DNA from: Marinosulfonomonas sp.
GTDB taxonomy: Bacteria; Pseudomonadota; Alphaproteobacteria; Rhodobacterales; Rhodobacteraceae
DNA: 64,000 nt
Reading direction: 5' to 3'
Assembly: GCA_026984915.1 (NCBI GenBank)
Contig: JALSRG010000113.1
Span: 29,976 to 93,975 of the forward strand
This document shows, in pieces, positions 1-8,805 of this stretch. Position 1 is the first letter of the stretch, and each line of letters opens with the position of its first letter. The position numbers were made by a program, and so were the translations under genes. Below the pieces are notes generated by a model. The model was not told where the DNA came from. It made no database searches and saw nothing but the letters and a program-made list of their open reading frames with translations.

Positions 1-1
1 G

Positions 2-1276
2 GATCTGAACCTCCCGCTCAGCCGTGTGCGTGATCCGTTTGGCACTTATGAAAGCTTTGCGGCCCATAATAACGCAAGGCTTTGCGCTTTTCTGGACAGC
101 TTTGGATTTGACTACGAATTTGCCTCTTCAACCGAATATTACACGACTGGCAGATTTGATGATATGCTTTTGATAGCACTCGAACGCTTTGATAAGATTA
201 TGGAAATCATGTTACCCACATTGGGTAAGGACCGGCAGGCAACCTATAGTCCGTTCTTGCCCATTTCGCCTAAAACCGGGCATGTATTGCAGGTGCCAAC
301 TTTGGAGCGCAACGTCTCTGAGGGAACCATCGTCTATCAGGAACCAGATGGGGAAAAAGTGAAAATACCGGTCACTGGCGGCCATGTAAAACTGCAATGG
401 AAACCCGATTGGGCCATGCGTTGGGCTGCGCTGGGGGTGGACTATGAAATGTCAGGTAAAGACCTGATCGACAGTGTCACCCAATCAGGAAAAATTTGCC
501 GGGCGCTCGGAAAGCGCCCCCCGGAATGCCTGTCATATGAGCTTTTCAACGATGAACTTGGGCAGAAAATTTCGAAATCAAAGGGCAATGGCCTGACGAT
601 GGAAGAGTGGCTGCGTTATGCCCCTCCTGAATCGCTGAGTTATTTCATGTATCTGAAGCCGAAAACCGCCAAACGGCTGTATTTTGATGTCATACCGAAG
701 GCGGTGGATGAGTATCACCAGCAATTGCGCGCTTATCCAAAGCAGGATTTGAAAGCCCGGTTGAACAATCCTGTTTGGCATATTCACAATGGGTGCCCTC
801 CTGAAAGCAAGCTGGTTGTTCCCTTTTCCATGCTGTTGAACCTGGCCAGCGTTTCCGGGGCGCACAACAAAAGTACCTTGTGGGGATTCTTGCGTCGTTA
901 CGCACCGGATGCCAGCCCGGAAACCCACCCGGATTTGGATGCGGCTGCCGGCTATGCCGTCAAATATTACGAAGATTTTGTAAAACCGGCAAAAACCTTT
1001 CGATTGCCGAACGAAAAAGAGCGCTGCGCTATGAGGGATTTGCAAGCCCGGCTGCAGGATTGGGATGGGGCTCCGGATGCGGACGCGCTGCAGTCTCTGG
1101 TTTTTGCTGTCGGTAAAGAGCATGAATTTGAACCGCTGCGTGATTGGTTCAAGGCGCTTTACGAGGTCCTCCTTGGCGCGTCTCAGGGGCCGCGGTTCGG
1201 CGGATTTATCGCGCTTTACGGGGTAAAGGAAACGATAGACCTGATAGAAAAAGCGCTGGCAGGTGAGTTGGTATAG
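2..1276 (+). CDS. lysK: Lysyl-tRNA synthetase, class I (5'-truncated by window edge)
   Basis: Charges tRNA-Lys with lysine in the cytoplasm. This is the archaeal-type class I enzyme that replaces LysS in many alphaproteobacteria. The reading frame is open from base 2 with no start codon in view, so roughly the first hundred residues, including the HIGH motif, lie outside the window. The adenylate-binding KMSKS-type motif is visible as KISKSKGN at about bases 570-595. Before it the conserved [15 protein letters not shown] segment is readable from about base 26. The C-terminal anticodon-binding helical domain is complete and ends at TAG 1274-1276. An imperfect GC-rich hairpin at about 1277-1309 follows the stop but has no U-run, so I do not call it a terminator. 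Confidence 0.93.
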   Translation, partial: DLNLPLSRVRDPFGTYESFAAHNNARLCAFLDSFGFDYEFASSTEYYTTGRFDDMLLIALERFDKIMEIMLPTLGKDRQATYSPFLPISPKTGHVLQVPTLERNVSEGTIVYQEPDGEKVKIPVTGGHVKLQWKPDWAMRWAALGVDYEMSGKDLIDSVTQSGKICRALGKRPPECLSYELFNDELGQKISKSKGNGLTMEEWLRYAPPESLSYFMYLKPKTAKRLYFDVIPKAVDEYHQQLRAYPKQDLKARLNNPVWHIHNGCPPESKLVVPFSMLLNLASVSGAHNKSTLWGFLRRYAPDASPETHPDLDAAAGYAVKYYEDFVKPAKTFRLPNEKERCAMRDLQARLQDWDGAPDADALQSLVFAVGKEHEFEPLRDWFKALYEVLLGASQGPRFGGFIALYGVKETIDLIEKALAGELV

Positions 1277-1508
1277 ACCGGGATCAGACAACAGGTTCTG
1301 TCCCCGGGTTTCAAGCATCCCTGCAACGGGCATCGTCACGCATGTGCAAGCAAACCTTAATCGCTTGCTGATAGCTCTCTCTTATCTGAAGCGCGAGTTC
1401 AGATCCCTTCTGATAAACTGAAAATCGAGCAAGCTTTGGCGGCCTTGGGTCCCTGGCTTGGCGGTGGGATCTGACACGCTTCGCAAGGATGGGAAAAGGG
1501 GTTTAGGG

Positions 1509-3800
1509 ATGAACAAGGCTATCACGGATGGGTTGGTACTGATGCCGCCTGAGTTTTCTGCCGGGCTGAATGTATGGTCCAGTCAGGACGGAACACCGGG
1601 ATCAGACACCTATGCGAGCAACGCCAATGCGGCCTTTGTTCCGGCGGATCAGGATTTTGGTGGTTGTCTGGAGATTGTAAAAACGCAATCGGTACAAAAA
1701 CTGCGCTGGATGGGGGAAACCCCGATTTTACCGGGTTGCTATCTGATGATTACTGCCAGGATCAAGGCAGTTAGCGGCAACTTGCCGGATGTCCGGATTG
1801 CCGGCTGGGCCGGTGGTGCGGGGGGGGTACATGTTGCCGGGGTGCCGGAAACCGGACCAAGCGTATCGCTGAGCAGTTATGGCGAGGTTGTAACTGTACG
1901 CGCCATTGTTGGCACCGGAACCCGGACCGGCGTTGACATGCCTTGGGGAACCCAGGCCCTTTATGGCCATTTCGGCCTGGATTTGACGGGTGCCAATGGC
2001 GGGGTCGTGCGCATTGACGACATCCAGATAGAAGATGCGACCAGTGTCTTTCATCGCAAGATGATGGATTGGGTCGACGTGAAAGACTTTGGCGCGATCG
2101 GTGATGGCGTAACGGATGACAGTGCAGCCTTTGAGGCGGCAGATACAGCGGCAAACGGCCGAGAGGTATTGGTGTCGGATGGTGTTTTCTTTCTGGGAGA
2201 CCATGTGACGTTCGAAAACAGCGTTCGGTTCCAGGGAACGGTTGTGATGCCGAATGACAAACGGTTGGTTCTTACCCGAAATTTTGATTTAGACAGCTAT
2301 ATCAAAGCCTTCGGGGATGAAAAACTGGCTTTTGGCAAGGCCTTTCAAACGCTGCTGAATTTTTCGGATCATGACGCACTTGATCTTTGTGGCCGCAGAA
2401 TAAATCTGGATGGGCCGATTGATATGCAGGCCGTGGTGAACAACAAAACAGCTTTTGAAGTCCGGCGGACCATTCGCAACGGTCAGTTCGAAGTGAGCGC
2501 CAGCACAAATTGGGATACGATAACGGTTACTTCGCAGGCGACGTATTCATCGGGGGCGCCCTTGACCCTATCAAATGTCGTCAATGTTGCGAATATCCCG
2601 GTTGGCTCATTGGTCACGGGAAACGGCGTGGGACGAGAGGTTTATGTGCGCGAGAGGAACGTCGGTGCAGGGACATTGACGCTGAGCCGCGAGTTGTATG
2701 GAGCAGTTGGCACGCAGGTTTTTACATTTGAGCGGTTCAAGTATGTCCTGGACTTCAGCGGTTTTGTCAAACTGAGTAAATTGGCCATTGATAATGTTGA
2801 AATTCAGTGCAACGGAGAGGCAAGTGGGATTCTGTTGCCTCCTGACGGGCGATTGATGCATGTGCGGGATTGTTTTATCACCAAACCGAAAGACCGCGGG
2901 ATTACATCGCATGGTGGTGGATGTCAGGGCATGTCGATTGATCGGTGCCGGTTTCTCTCGAACGAACAAAGCATGCGCGCGCAAGATCGCAAATCGGTGG
3001 CTTTTAACGTCAATCAGAATGATATCAAGCTGCGCGATAATATGGCTGCCAAATTTGCACATTTCGGGATTATTGGCGGCACGGGAAATGTCATAACCGG
3101 CAACCACTGGTTCCAAGGGGATGGCGAGACGGACGGATTGCGGACTGCAGGGCTTGTTTTTACGGCAAAAAATCTCGAGTCAACGCTGACCGGTAACTAT
3201 ATTGACAACAGCTTTATCGAACTGACGAACGAACACGATTCCTCTCCCGACTTTGGAGTGGAGCTGTCTTTTGGCGGATTGACCATAACGGGCAATATTT
3301 TCGTGGTCAGTAATGTTGCGGACTGGTTTAGCTGGATTGTGATCAAACCCTATGGTTCCGGGCATTTCCTGCACGGGTTGACCATTTCGGGTAACACGTT
3401 CCGTTCCCTGAACGGGTCCGTCGTAAGAGCCGAGAGTGTCGACACGACTTTTGCCGATCTGAATTACTTGCGGTTGCGCAACGTGGTGGTCCAGGGCAAT
3501 ACCTTTAACGGGGTGACGGATGCCTTTCAGAATCCGGTTTCGCTTGAATATACCCAAGGCTCTGACAGCCAGACCTGGACTGTGGACTTTTCACGCTACC
3601 TTCCGTTTGGCGGTTATGCGCGCAAGATTTCAGGCGTGGTGGCAAAAGGCGAGATTACTTCGGGTGCGACGGGAAGGGTGAGTTCAATGCCCTTCACCAC
3701 GCCGATGATCGGGGCGAACAAGAACCAGATACGTTTGACATGGGATCAGGCCTGTCGCGGCGAGGTGATGGTAACTGCACGGGCTGATAACCCGGTTTAA
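1509..3800 (+). CDS. Right-handed beta-helix protein, pectate-lyase-3/GH28-related
   Basis: A 763-residue protein. The N-terminal ~170 residues look like a carbohydrate-binding jelly-roll (strand-rich, with the phrase SLSSYGEVVTVRAIVGTG). Next comes the DVKDFGAIGDGVTDDSAAFEAA signature (about residues 190-215) that opens pectate-lyase-3 beta-helices of polysaccharide depolymerases and phage tailspikes. The remaining residues contain repeated turns such as ITGNIF, ISGNTF and VQGNTF, typical of a solenoid. No signal peptide is seen. ATG 1509 is preferred over an upstream TTG at 1458 because a purine-rich AAAAGGGG lies about ten bases before it. The gene stands alone and is followed by a strong terminator. 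Its substrate cannot be told from sequence. Confidence 0.75.
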   Translation: MNKAITDGLVLMPPEFSAGLNVWSSQDGTPGSDTYASNANAAFVPADQDFGGCLEIVKTQSVQKLRWMGETPILPGCYLMITARIKAVSGNLPDVRIAGWAGGAGGVHVAGVPETGPSVSLSSYGEVVTVRAIVGTGTRTGVDMPWGTQALYGHFGLDLTGANGGVVRIDDIQIEDATSVFHRKMMDWVDVKDFGAIGDGVTDDSAAFEAADTAANGREVLVSDGVFFLGDHVTFENSVRFQGTVVMPNDKRLVLTRNFDLDSYIKAFGDEKLAFGKAFQTLLNFSDHDALDLCGRRINLDGPIDMQAVVNNKTAFEVRRTIRNGQFEVSASTNWDTITVTSQATYSSGAPLTLSNVVNVANIPVGSLVTGNGVGREVYVRERNVGAGTLTLSRELYGAVGTQVFTFERFKYVLDFSGFVKLSKLAIDNVEIQCNGEASGILLPPDGRLMHVRDCFITKPKDRGITSHGGGCQGMSIDRCRFLSNEQSMRAQDRKSVAFNVNQNDIKLRDNMAAKFAHFGIIGGTGNVITGNHWFQGDGETDGLRTAGLVFTAKNLESTLTGNYIDNSFIELTNEHDSSPDFGVELSFGGLTITGNIFVVSNVADWFSWIVIKPYGSGHFLHGLTISGNTFRSLNGSVVRAESVDTTFADLNYLRLRNVVVQGNTFNGVTDAFQNPVSLEYTQGSDSQTWTVDFSRYLPFGGYARKISGVVAKGEITSGATGRVSSMPFTTPMIGANKNQIRLTWDQACRGEVMVTARADNPV

Positions 3801-3827
3801 GGAGGCTCAACACCGTTTGATCCAGTT

Positions 3828-3861
3828 GGAAAGAGGCGCCTGCTGCGTCTCTTTCCTTTTT
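3828..3861 (+). terminator. Rho-independent terminator after the beta-helix gene
   Basis: Twelve-base arms 3828-3839 and 3845-3856 (one G-U pair) enclose a five-base loop and are followed directly by five T. The hairpin lies 28 bases after the stop of the beta-helix gene. Confidence 0.88.
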
Positions 3862-3881
3862 GATTGATGATCATCGGGTAA

Positions 3882-3969
3882 ATTTCAGGTCTTTCAGATT
3901 GCGAAGCTTGACGCCGCGCCTTGTGTAGCGCAGCCTAGGCGAAAGAGATTATCGGGGAGGACCTGAAAT
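3882..3969 (+). promoter_or_regulatory. Long-range inverted repeat embracing the rhodanese leader and start codon
   Basis: ATTTCAGGTC at 3882-3891 is exactly complementary to GACCTGAAAT at 3960-3969. The right arm covers the AT of the ATG at 3968 and abuts the GGGGAGG ribosome-binding site (3954-3960). In RNA the pairing would sequester the start region. The arms are seen directly; the regulatory role is inference. Confidence 0.4.
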
Positions 3970-4570
3970 GCGGATTTTGACTGGCTTGTCGGGCGTATTT
4001 ACACTGATGTTTTCATTTTCAGTTTTAGCCGAAAACAAACCTGTCAATATACGTCCTGATGTCATGTCGGTTACCGTGCAGACAGAAACCGGCCCGGTCG
4101 AGATCCGCCGCATTCAGGATAACGAGAATCAGATTACCGGCGCTTGGGCTCGTACCTCTCGTCCTTGTCCGAATTTCTGCATTCAGCCATTTCGTCCGGC
4201 AGAAGGTGTGACAACGGTCGGAGAGCTTGAGGTGATGGAAACACTTGAGGATCCTGATGCCGTTCTGGTGGATAGCCGGGTACGCAAATGGTACAAGGAT
4301 GGCACCATCCCCGGTGCCCACCACATCCCCTATACAGAGATTGCCGACCGTTTGGACGAATTGGGCTGTGAACCGGATTTTGACGGTTGGGTTTGTGACA
4401 ATGCCAAGCCGGTGACGCTTTTTTGTAATGGCCCCTGGTGTGGCCAGTCTCCTACAGCCATACGTGCAATGATAAATGCAGGTTACCCCGCAGAAAGAAT
4501 ATCTTACTACCGGGGTGGCATGCAGGTTTGGAGAATGCTTGGCCTGACGGTGGTCAAACCGAAAGACTGA
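3968..4570 (+). CDS. Exported rhodanese-like sulfurtransferase domain protein
   Basis: A 200-residue periplasmic protein. Residues 1-21 form a Sec signal peptide ending ...FSVLA before ENKPV. A cysteine pair follows in the segment CPNFC (about residues 66-70). The rhodanese core runs from about residue 80, with the IPGAHHIPYTE segment and the active-site loop LFCNGPWCGQS near residues 155-165. In the family the loop cysteine carries the persulfide. The second cysteine in the loop is unusual and could form a disulfide with it. The protein has one rhodanese domain only, so thiosulfate sulfurtransferase activity is not certain. SD GGGGAGG supports ATG 3968. An ABM-fold gene follows after 35 bases. 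Confidence 0.8.
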   Translation: MRILTGLSGVFTLMFSFSVLAENKPVNIRPDVMSVTVQTETGPVEIRRIQDNENQITGAWARTSRPCPNFCIQPFRPAEGVTTVGELEVMETLEDPDAVLVDSRVRKWYKDGTIPGAHHIPYTEIADRLDELGCEPDFDGWVCDNAKPVTLFCNGPWCGQSPTAIRAMINAGYPAERISYYRGGMQVWRMLGLTVVKPKD

Positions 4571-4605
4571 GGCATGCATATGAGGCGAAGTGTGGAGGAC
4601 CAAAG

Positions 4606-4926
4606 ATGCCGGAAATAACAAGTGACAAATCGATTCAGACAGTGATTACCACCTTTGATGTGACGCCGGGTACCTGTGGTGATTTGCAAGAGGCTCTGCA
4701 GGATGCATATGCTCAGGTCATTTGCAAGCAGCATGGGTTTATTGGCGGAGCCATACATGTGAATGATGCGGAGACCCGCATTTGCAGCTATTCCCAATGG
4801 CGCAAGCGCGAGGATTTCCAAGCCATGCTCCGCACGCCTGAGATGCGGCGGCGCAATCGCAAGATAAATGAGCTTTGCAAAGGCTTTGCCCCTGTCATGT
4901 ATGACGTGGTGGATACATATGAATAA
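4606..4926 (+). CDS. ABM-fold (antibiotic biosynthesis monooxygenase-like) small protein
   Basis: A 106-residue protein with the pattern of a ferredoxin-like alpha-beta barrel monomer: ITTFDVTPGTCGDLQEALQDAYA, then a GFIGGAIHVN strand, then a YSQWRKREDFQAMLRTPEMR helix. This layout is typical of the ABM superfamily, which includes heme-degrading and quinol-oxidising members. The reading frame is open further upstream, but GGAGG at 4594-4598 sits at the right distance for ATG 4606. It is probably cotranscribed with the rhodanese gene. Substrate and cofactor are unknown. It converges on the lipoprotein gene with 15 bases between stops. Confidence 0.7.
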   Translation: MPEITSDKSIQTVITTFDVTPGTCGDLQEALQDAYAQVICKQHGFIGGAIHVNDAETRICSYSQWRKREDFQAMLRTPEMRRRNRKINELCKGFAPVMYDVVDTYE

Positions 4927-4941
4927 AAGCTGAGGCGTGCC

Positions 4942-5316
4942 TTATTCCGGATAACGCTCCCGGCATGCGGCTATCTCTCTCGCCATTTTTCTTCGGGTGT
5001 CGCTCAACTGCCGCTTCAGTGTGGATAATTTGTGCCGTTCTTCGGCAACATTGATGGCAACCGGTGTTTCGATGGTGCGAAACTCGGTTTCCAGGCAGGC
5101 ATAGGGCTTTTTATCCTTGTCATAGCAAATGCGGGCAACTTTATAAGGTTGCTCCTGCTTATGGATCGCATAACCCCGGTCGATGTTTCCTTCTACCACC
5201 GAGATTCGGGCTTGCAGTTTTCGATAATCCGCAGATGCCCGATGAATGCATTGTTCCTGCGGGGTGCCGCAAGCGGTCAATAGCGTGAGGGCGGCGAGGG
5301 CGAGATGCTTTCTCAT
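4942..5316 (-). CDS. Small cysteine-containing lipoprotein, function unknown
   Basis: A 124-residue protein with a clear lipoprotein signal: MRKHLALAALTLLTAC, where LTAC is the lipobox and the cysteine is residue 16. The mature part is charged and likely helical, and the stretch ERHKLSTLKRQLSDTRRKMAREIAACRERYPE has coiled-coil character. Further cysteines occur near residues 23, 64, 73 and 118. No family was recognised. It lies downstream of nothing obvious and is separated by about 115 bases from the end of uvrB on the same strand, so it may be read through from uvrB. Confidence 0.65.
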   Translation of the reverse strand: MRKHLALAALTLLTACGTPQEQCIHRASADYRKLQARISVVEGNIDRGYAIHKQEQPYKVARICYDKDKKPYACLETEFRTIETPVAINVAEERHKLSTLKRQLSDTRRKMAREIAACRERYPE

Positions 5317-5430
5317 GTTTTGCTTTTTCTTTTGGCAATTCTGTCAAACAGATTCTGAAGGAACGACAAGGCGAAGTCAAACAATGGAGTTCTCCGGCTC
5401 CTCCATCCGGTCTGGGGCCGGTTTCACATT

Positions 5431-7605
5431 CTAAAAGACAGTCTTTTTCTGCACTTTGCCCTTTTTTACCCAGGTGCCGGCCCGACCGGCCTGAGAGCGG
5501 CCGGCGGATTGGTGCGCCTGCTTAACGGCAGCTTCAACTGCGGACTGGCGCGCCAGCGGATCGTCTGTAATGGCCAGTTCCACGGCTTCCAGCCGGTGAA
5601 TTTCATCGCGCAGCCGTGCGGCTTCTTCAAACTCCAGATTCTCTGCCGCTTTCAGCATTTCCGCCTTTAACCCTTCAAGGTGCGCCTGAAGATTCGCGCC
5701 CATGAGGGGTTTGTCCACTTGAGCAGTGACACGGGCCATGTCCACATCACCCTCGTAAAGGCCGGACAGGACATCATCGACATTTTTCCGGATCGTTTCA
5801 GGGGTGATCCCATGCATTTTGTTATAATTCATCTGACGCTCGCGCCGACGGTTGGTTTCGGCGAGCGCGCGCTCCATGCTCCCGGTGATCTTGTCGGCAT
5901 ACATGATTACCCGGCCTTCGGAATTACGTGCGGCCCGCCCGATCGTCTGAATGAGTGATGTTTCCGAGCGCAGGAAGCCCTCTTTATCCGCATCCAGTAT
6001 CGCGACAAGCCCGCATTCCGGTATGTCGAGACCTTCACGCAACAGGTTAATGCCCACAAGCACATCAAAAGCACCCAGGCGCAGGTCACGCAGGATTTCG
6101 ATACGTTCCAGCGTGTCGATGTCGCTGTGCATATATCGCACGCGAATGCCCTGTTCGTGCATGTATTCGGTCAAATCCTCGGCCATGCGTTTGGTGAGGG
6201 TGGTCACCAGCGTGCGAAACCCTTTGGCGGCCACCTTGCGCACTTCATCCAGGAGGTTGTCGACCTGCATTTCCACAGGGCGGATTTCAACCTCCGGGTC
6301 CAACAGGCCAGTCGGGCGGATAACCTGCTCAACGAAGACGCCACCGGATTGTTCCAGCTCCCATTTGGAAGGGGTGGCCGAGACAAAGACTGTTTGCGGG
6401 CGCATGGCGTCCCATTCCTCAAATTTCAGCGGGCGGTTGTCCATGCAGCTGGGAAGGCGGAAGCCATGTTCCGAAAGGGTGAATTTGCGGCGGTAATCGC
6501 CTTTGTACATGCCGCCGATCTGAGGCACGGAAACATGGGATTCATCTGCAAAAACAATGGCATTGTCGGGAATGTATTCAAATAGGGTAGGCGGTGGCTC
6601 TCCCGGTGCGCGACCCGTCAGATAGCGGGAATAGTTCTCGATACCATTGCAGTATCCGGCCGCCTCCAGCATTTCCAGATCAAAGCGTGTGCGTTGCTCC
6701 AGCCGTTGTGCTTCCAGAAGTTTTCCCTCTTTTTCAAACTGTTGCAGGCGGATGGTCAGTTCTTGTTTTATGTTCTTTATAGCCTGCAGCAGCGTCGGAC
6801 GCGGTGTAACGTAATGCGAATTTGCGTAAACGCGGGTTTGCTCCAGCGTTGCGGTCCGCTCGCCAGTCAGGGTATCAAACTCGGTGATTTTTTCCAGTTC
6901 CTCGCCGAAAAAAGACAAACGCCAGCCCCGGTCTTCAAGGTGACTGGGCCAGATTTCAAGACTGTCGCCACGTACCCGGAAAGTGCCGCGGGCAAAGGCA
7001 TTGTCGTTGCGTTGATATTGCTGCGCCACAAGGCCGGACATGATTTCGCGCTGATCATATTCCTGCCCAACAACCAGATCCTGGGTCATCTCGGTGTATG
7101 TTTCCGGCGAGCCAATGCCGTAAATGCAACTGACAGATGCCACGATAATCACGTCATCGCGCTCTAACAGGGCGCGTGTCGCAGAGTGACGCATGCGGTC
7201 AATCTGTTCGTTGATCTGCGATTCCTTTTCGATGAATGTATCGGATCGAGGCACATAGGCCTCCGGCTGGTAGTAATCGTAGAAACTGACAAAATACTCG
7301 ACCGCGTTTTCCGGGAAAAAGCCCTTCATCTCACCATACAGTTGCGCTGCCAGAGTTTTGTTGGGCGCAAGAATAATCGCCGGGCGCTGTGTTTCTTCTA
7401 TCACCTTGGCCATGGTAAAGGTTTTCCCGGTGCCCGTTGCCCCCAGCAGAACCTGATTCTGTTCGCCCTGGCGAATGGCGCCGACCAATTCGGAAATTGC
7501 CGTGGGTTGGTCCCCGGCCGGACTGAAATGAGAGTGCAGAATGAATCTGCGGCCACCTTCCAGTTTCTTTCGGGGGCGCGCTGGTGTCTGGGTCAGGCCG
7601 GTCAT
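5431..7605 (-). CDS. uvrB: Excinuclease ABC subunit B
   Basis: The damage-verifying helicase-like subunit of nucleotide excision repair, which works with UvrA and UvrC. The protein has 724 residues from the chosen start. It shows Walker A GATGTGKT (about residues 54-61), the beta-hairpin segment [16 protein letters not shown], Walker B/DESH near residue 354, the YAD3-like helicase motifs [13 protein letters not shown] and QTIGRAARN, and a C-terminal UVR domain ([15 protein letters not shown]) that contacts UvrC. A 17-codon longer frame exists, but ATG 7605 is preceded by AAAGGA at good spacing, and a LexA-box-like sequence would fall inside the longer version. Confidence 0.97.
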   Translation of the reverse strand: MTGLTQTPARPRKKLEGGRRFILHSHFSPAGDQPTAISELVGAIRQGEQNQVLLGATGTGKTFTMAKVIEETQRPAIILAPNKTLAAQLYGEMKGFFPENAVEYFVSFYDYYQPEAYVPRSDTFIEKESQINEQIDRMRHSATRALLERDDVIIVASVSCIYGIGSPETYTEMTQDLVVGQEYDQREIMSGLVAQQYQRNDNAFARGTFRVRGDSLEIWPSHLEDRGWRLSFFGEELEKITEFDTLTGERTATLEQTRVYANSHYVTPRPTLLQAIKNIKQELTIRLQQFEKEGKLLEAQRLEQRTRFDLEMLEAAGYCNGIENYSRYLTGRAPGEPPPTLFEYIPDNAIVFADESHVSVPQIGGMYKGDYRRKFTLSEHGFRLPSCMDNRPLKFEEWDAMRPQTVFVSATPSKWELEQSGGVFVEQVIRPTGLLDPEVEIRPVEMQVDNLLDEVRKVAAKGFRTLVTTLTKRMAEDLTEYMHEQGIRVRYMHSDIDTLERIEILRDLRLGAFDVLVGINLLREGLDIPECGLVAILDADKEGFLRSETSLIQTIGRAARNSEGRVIMYADKITGSMERALAETNRRRERQMNYNKMHGITPETIRKNVDDVLSGLYEGDVDMARVTAQVDKPLMGANLQAHLEGLKAEMLKAAENLEFEEAARLRDEIHRLEAVELAITDDPLARQSAVEAAVKQAHQSAGRSQAGRAGTWVKKGKVQKKTVF

Positions 7606-7633
7606 GATGATTCCTTTGCTTGCCCATAGATTT

Positions 7634-7648
7634 GATCTGTTTTTGTTC
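7634..7648. promoter_or_regulatory. LexA-box-like element upstream of uvrB
   Basis: GATC-N7-GTTC is one mismatch from the alphaproteobacterial SOS box GTTC-N7-GTTC, and lies about 29 bases upstream of the uvrB start. The match is short and could be chance; SOS control of uvrB is known in related bacteria. Confidence 0.3.
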
Positions 7649-7656
7649 TTCTTCAA

Positions 7657-8010
7657 CCCCGGAGCGGATGAGAATAAAATTACTGTGCATTAACAAAATG
7701 TTAGTGGATTTATTACTTTGGGATTAAAACTTAAGAGAGAATTATATGAAAAATATTACAACCTGACGGTGTTTTTTTGTTGCTATGTGTAAGCATTAAT
7801 CATAGTTTGATCAGGCAAGCAGCAGAAAAGGTTACCGGTCAGGCGCACCACCCACCCCACCCCTCGCTCCCTCGCGTAAGATCGGTAACCACTTCTCCCC
7901 CACATCCAAAACAGTTTTAACGGCCCTTTTTGATGTGCGTATCGCAGAATGCCGTCTTGCACTCCTTTGGTGTTTTTAGGATAACAGGTCAGCAAACCAA
8001 GGAGTCAGCT
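7657..8010. other. Gene-free interval between uvrB and the NDUFS4-like gene
   Basis: A 354-base stretch. The part nearest uvrB (to about 7800) is AT-rich and probably holds the uvrB promoter. A perfect eight-base inverted repeat, GGTTACCG at 7830-7837 and CGGTAACC at 7883-7890, flanks a C-rich segment. The open frames here lack ribosome-binding sites and recognisable protein character, so no gene is called. Confidence 0.5.
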
Positions 8011-8322
8011 ATGCGTGCCCGCATTTACCAACCGGCCAGAAACGCGATGCAGTCCGGAATGGCGAAAACCAGATCCTGGGTGTTGGAGTTTGTTCCGGAA
8101 ACGCCGCAGGCACTGGATCCGCTCATGGGGTGGACCAGCACGCGGGATACGCAAAGTCAGGTCAGGTTGCGGTTTGACAACAAGGATGAGGCTCTGGAAT
8201 ACGCCGAGGACCACGGGATTCACGCCGTTATCCTGAAACCTGAACCACGCAAGCCCAATATTCGCCCTGGGGGCTATGGCGACAATTTCGCCACAAACCG
8301 CCGCGTGGTCTGGACACACTGA
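8011..8322 (+). CDS. NADH dehydrogenase accessory subunit, NDUFS4-like (ETC complex I conserved region)
   Basis: A 103-residue soluble protein matching the ETC_C1_NDUFS4 family, an accessory subunit at the NADH-oxidising arm of alphaproteobacterial and mitochondrial complex I. Recognisable segments are [14 protein letters not shown] at the N-terminus, WVLEF, the GWTSTRD segment, and the [23 protein letters not shown] helix-strand followed by [13 protein letters not shown]. The length fits bacterial members. ATG 8011 has AAGGAG at 7999-8004. The gene is solitary here and not linked to a nuo operon, which is common for this subunit. A tRNA gene follows 56 bases later. Confidence 0.9.
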   Translation: MRARIYQPARNAMQSGMAKTRSWVLEFVPETPQALDPLMGWTSTRDTQSQVRLRFDNKDEALEYAEDHGIHAVILKPEPRKPNIRPGGYGDNFATNRRVVWTH

Positions 8323-8378
8323 AAGCTTGCTTTGAATGCTTGCTTTCCGGTGCAACCTCGCGCAAAAGCAGCGACAGT

Positions 8379-8455
<77 letters not shown>

Positions 8456-8464
8456 AAAGGTTTG

Positions 8465-8483
8465 CCGGTTTCAGATAAACCGG
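8465..8483 (-). terminator. Possible terminator of the glp transport operon
   Basis: Seven-base arms CCGGTTT/AAACCGG with a five-base loop overlap the stop codon of the DUF2160 gene. On the minus strand they are followed by CAAACCTTTT. The stem is short and the U-run imperfect; position at the operon end, just before the opposing tRNA gene, supports the call. Confidence 0.4.
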
Positions 8484-8794
8484 AAAACAAATACAGCCCA
8501 GGCGATGGCAATCAAACTCGGCCACCATATAGGAGTGCCAAAGGCCCAAAGCCATGCCAGATAGATATAGGCGCTTCCCAGCAGCGAGATGAACAGCCGG
8601 TCACCGCGGGTTGTATCCAGCCCAAGAATGCCATGTCGGGGGTCGCCTCCGGGGCGGAAGTATTCCCAGACCCCCATACTGGCGATTGAGGCTGCGATGA
8701 ACAGGAAAAACGCAATGGTGGCGCGGGTCCAGGCCATCCATGTGCCGAGCGGCTCGGTCCACCATTCCGGGCTGAAGAGAGCAGGATCAGGCAT
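8471..8794 (-). CDS. glpU: DUF2160 small membrane protein of the glycerol ABC transporter locus
   Basis: A 107-residue integral membrane protein with three likely membrane spans: about residues 25-42 (TIAFFLFIAASIASMGVWEYF), 66-84 (LFISLLGSAYIYLAWLWAF) and 88-105 (WWPSLIAIAWAVFVF). DUF2160 proteins are encoded with glycerol ABC transporters of the glpSTPQUV type, where the corresponding gene is called glpU. Its role is not established. It is the last gene of this operon, 11 bases after glpQ. The symbol rests mainly on context. Confidence 0.8.
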   Translation of the reverse strand: MPDPALFSPEWWTEPLGTWMAWTRATIAFFLFIAASIASMGVWEYFRPGGDPRHGILGLDTTRGDRLFISLLGSAYIYLAWLWAFGTPIWWPSLIAIAWAVFVFRFI

Positions 8795-8805
8795 GTTATG
8801 TCTCC

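Noticed and set aside
1277..1309. GC-rich imperfect hairpin after lysK as a terminator
   Set aside because: The arms pair only with bulges, and no U-run follows.
578..1339. Minus-strand frame inside lysK
   Set aside because: Complement of the lysyl-tRNA synthetase body; no SD.
3968..4926. Rhodanese and ABM genes as an outlying part of the sox system
   Set aside because: They are 15 kb from sox with unrelated genes between; a sulfur link is possible but nothing in sequence ties them together.
7783..7995. Minus-strand 70-codon frame in the uvrB to NDUFS4-like interval
   Set aside because: No ribosome-binding site, no recognisable family, and it runs into the leader of the opposite gene.
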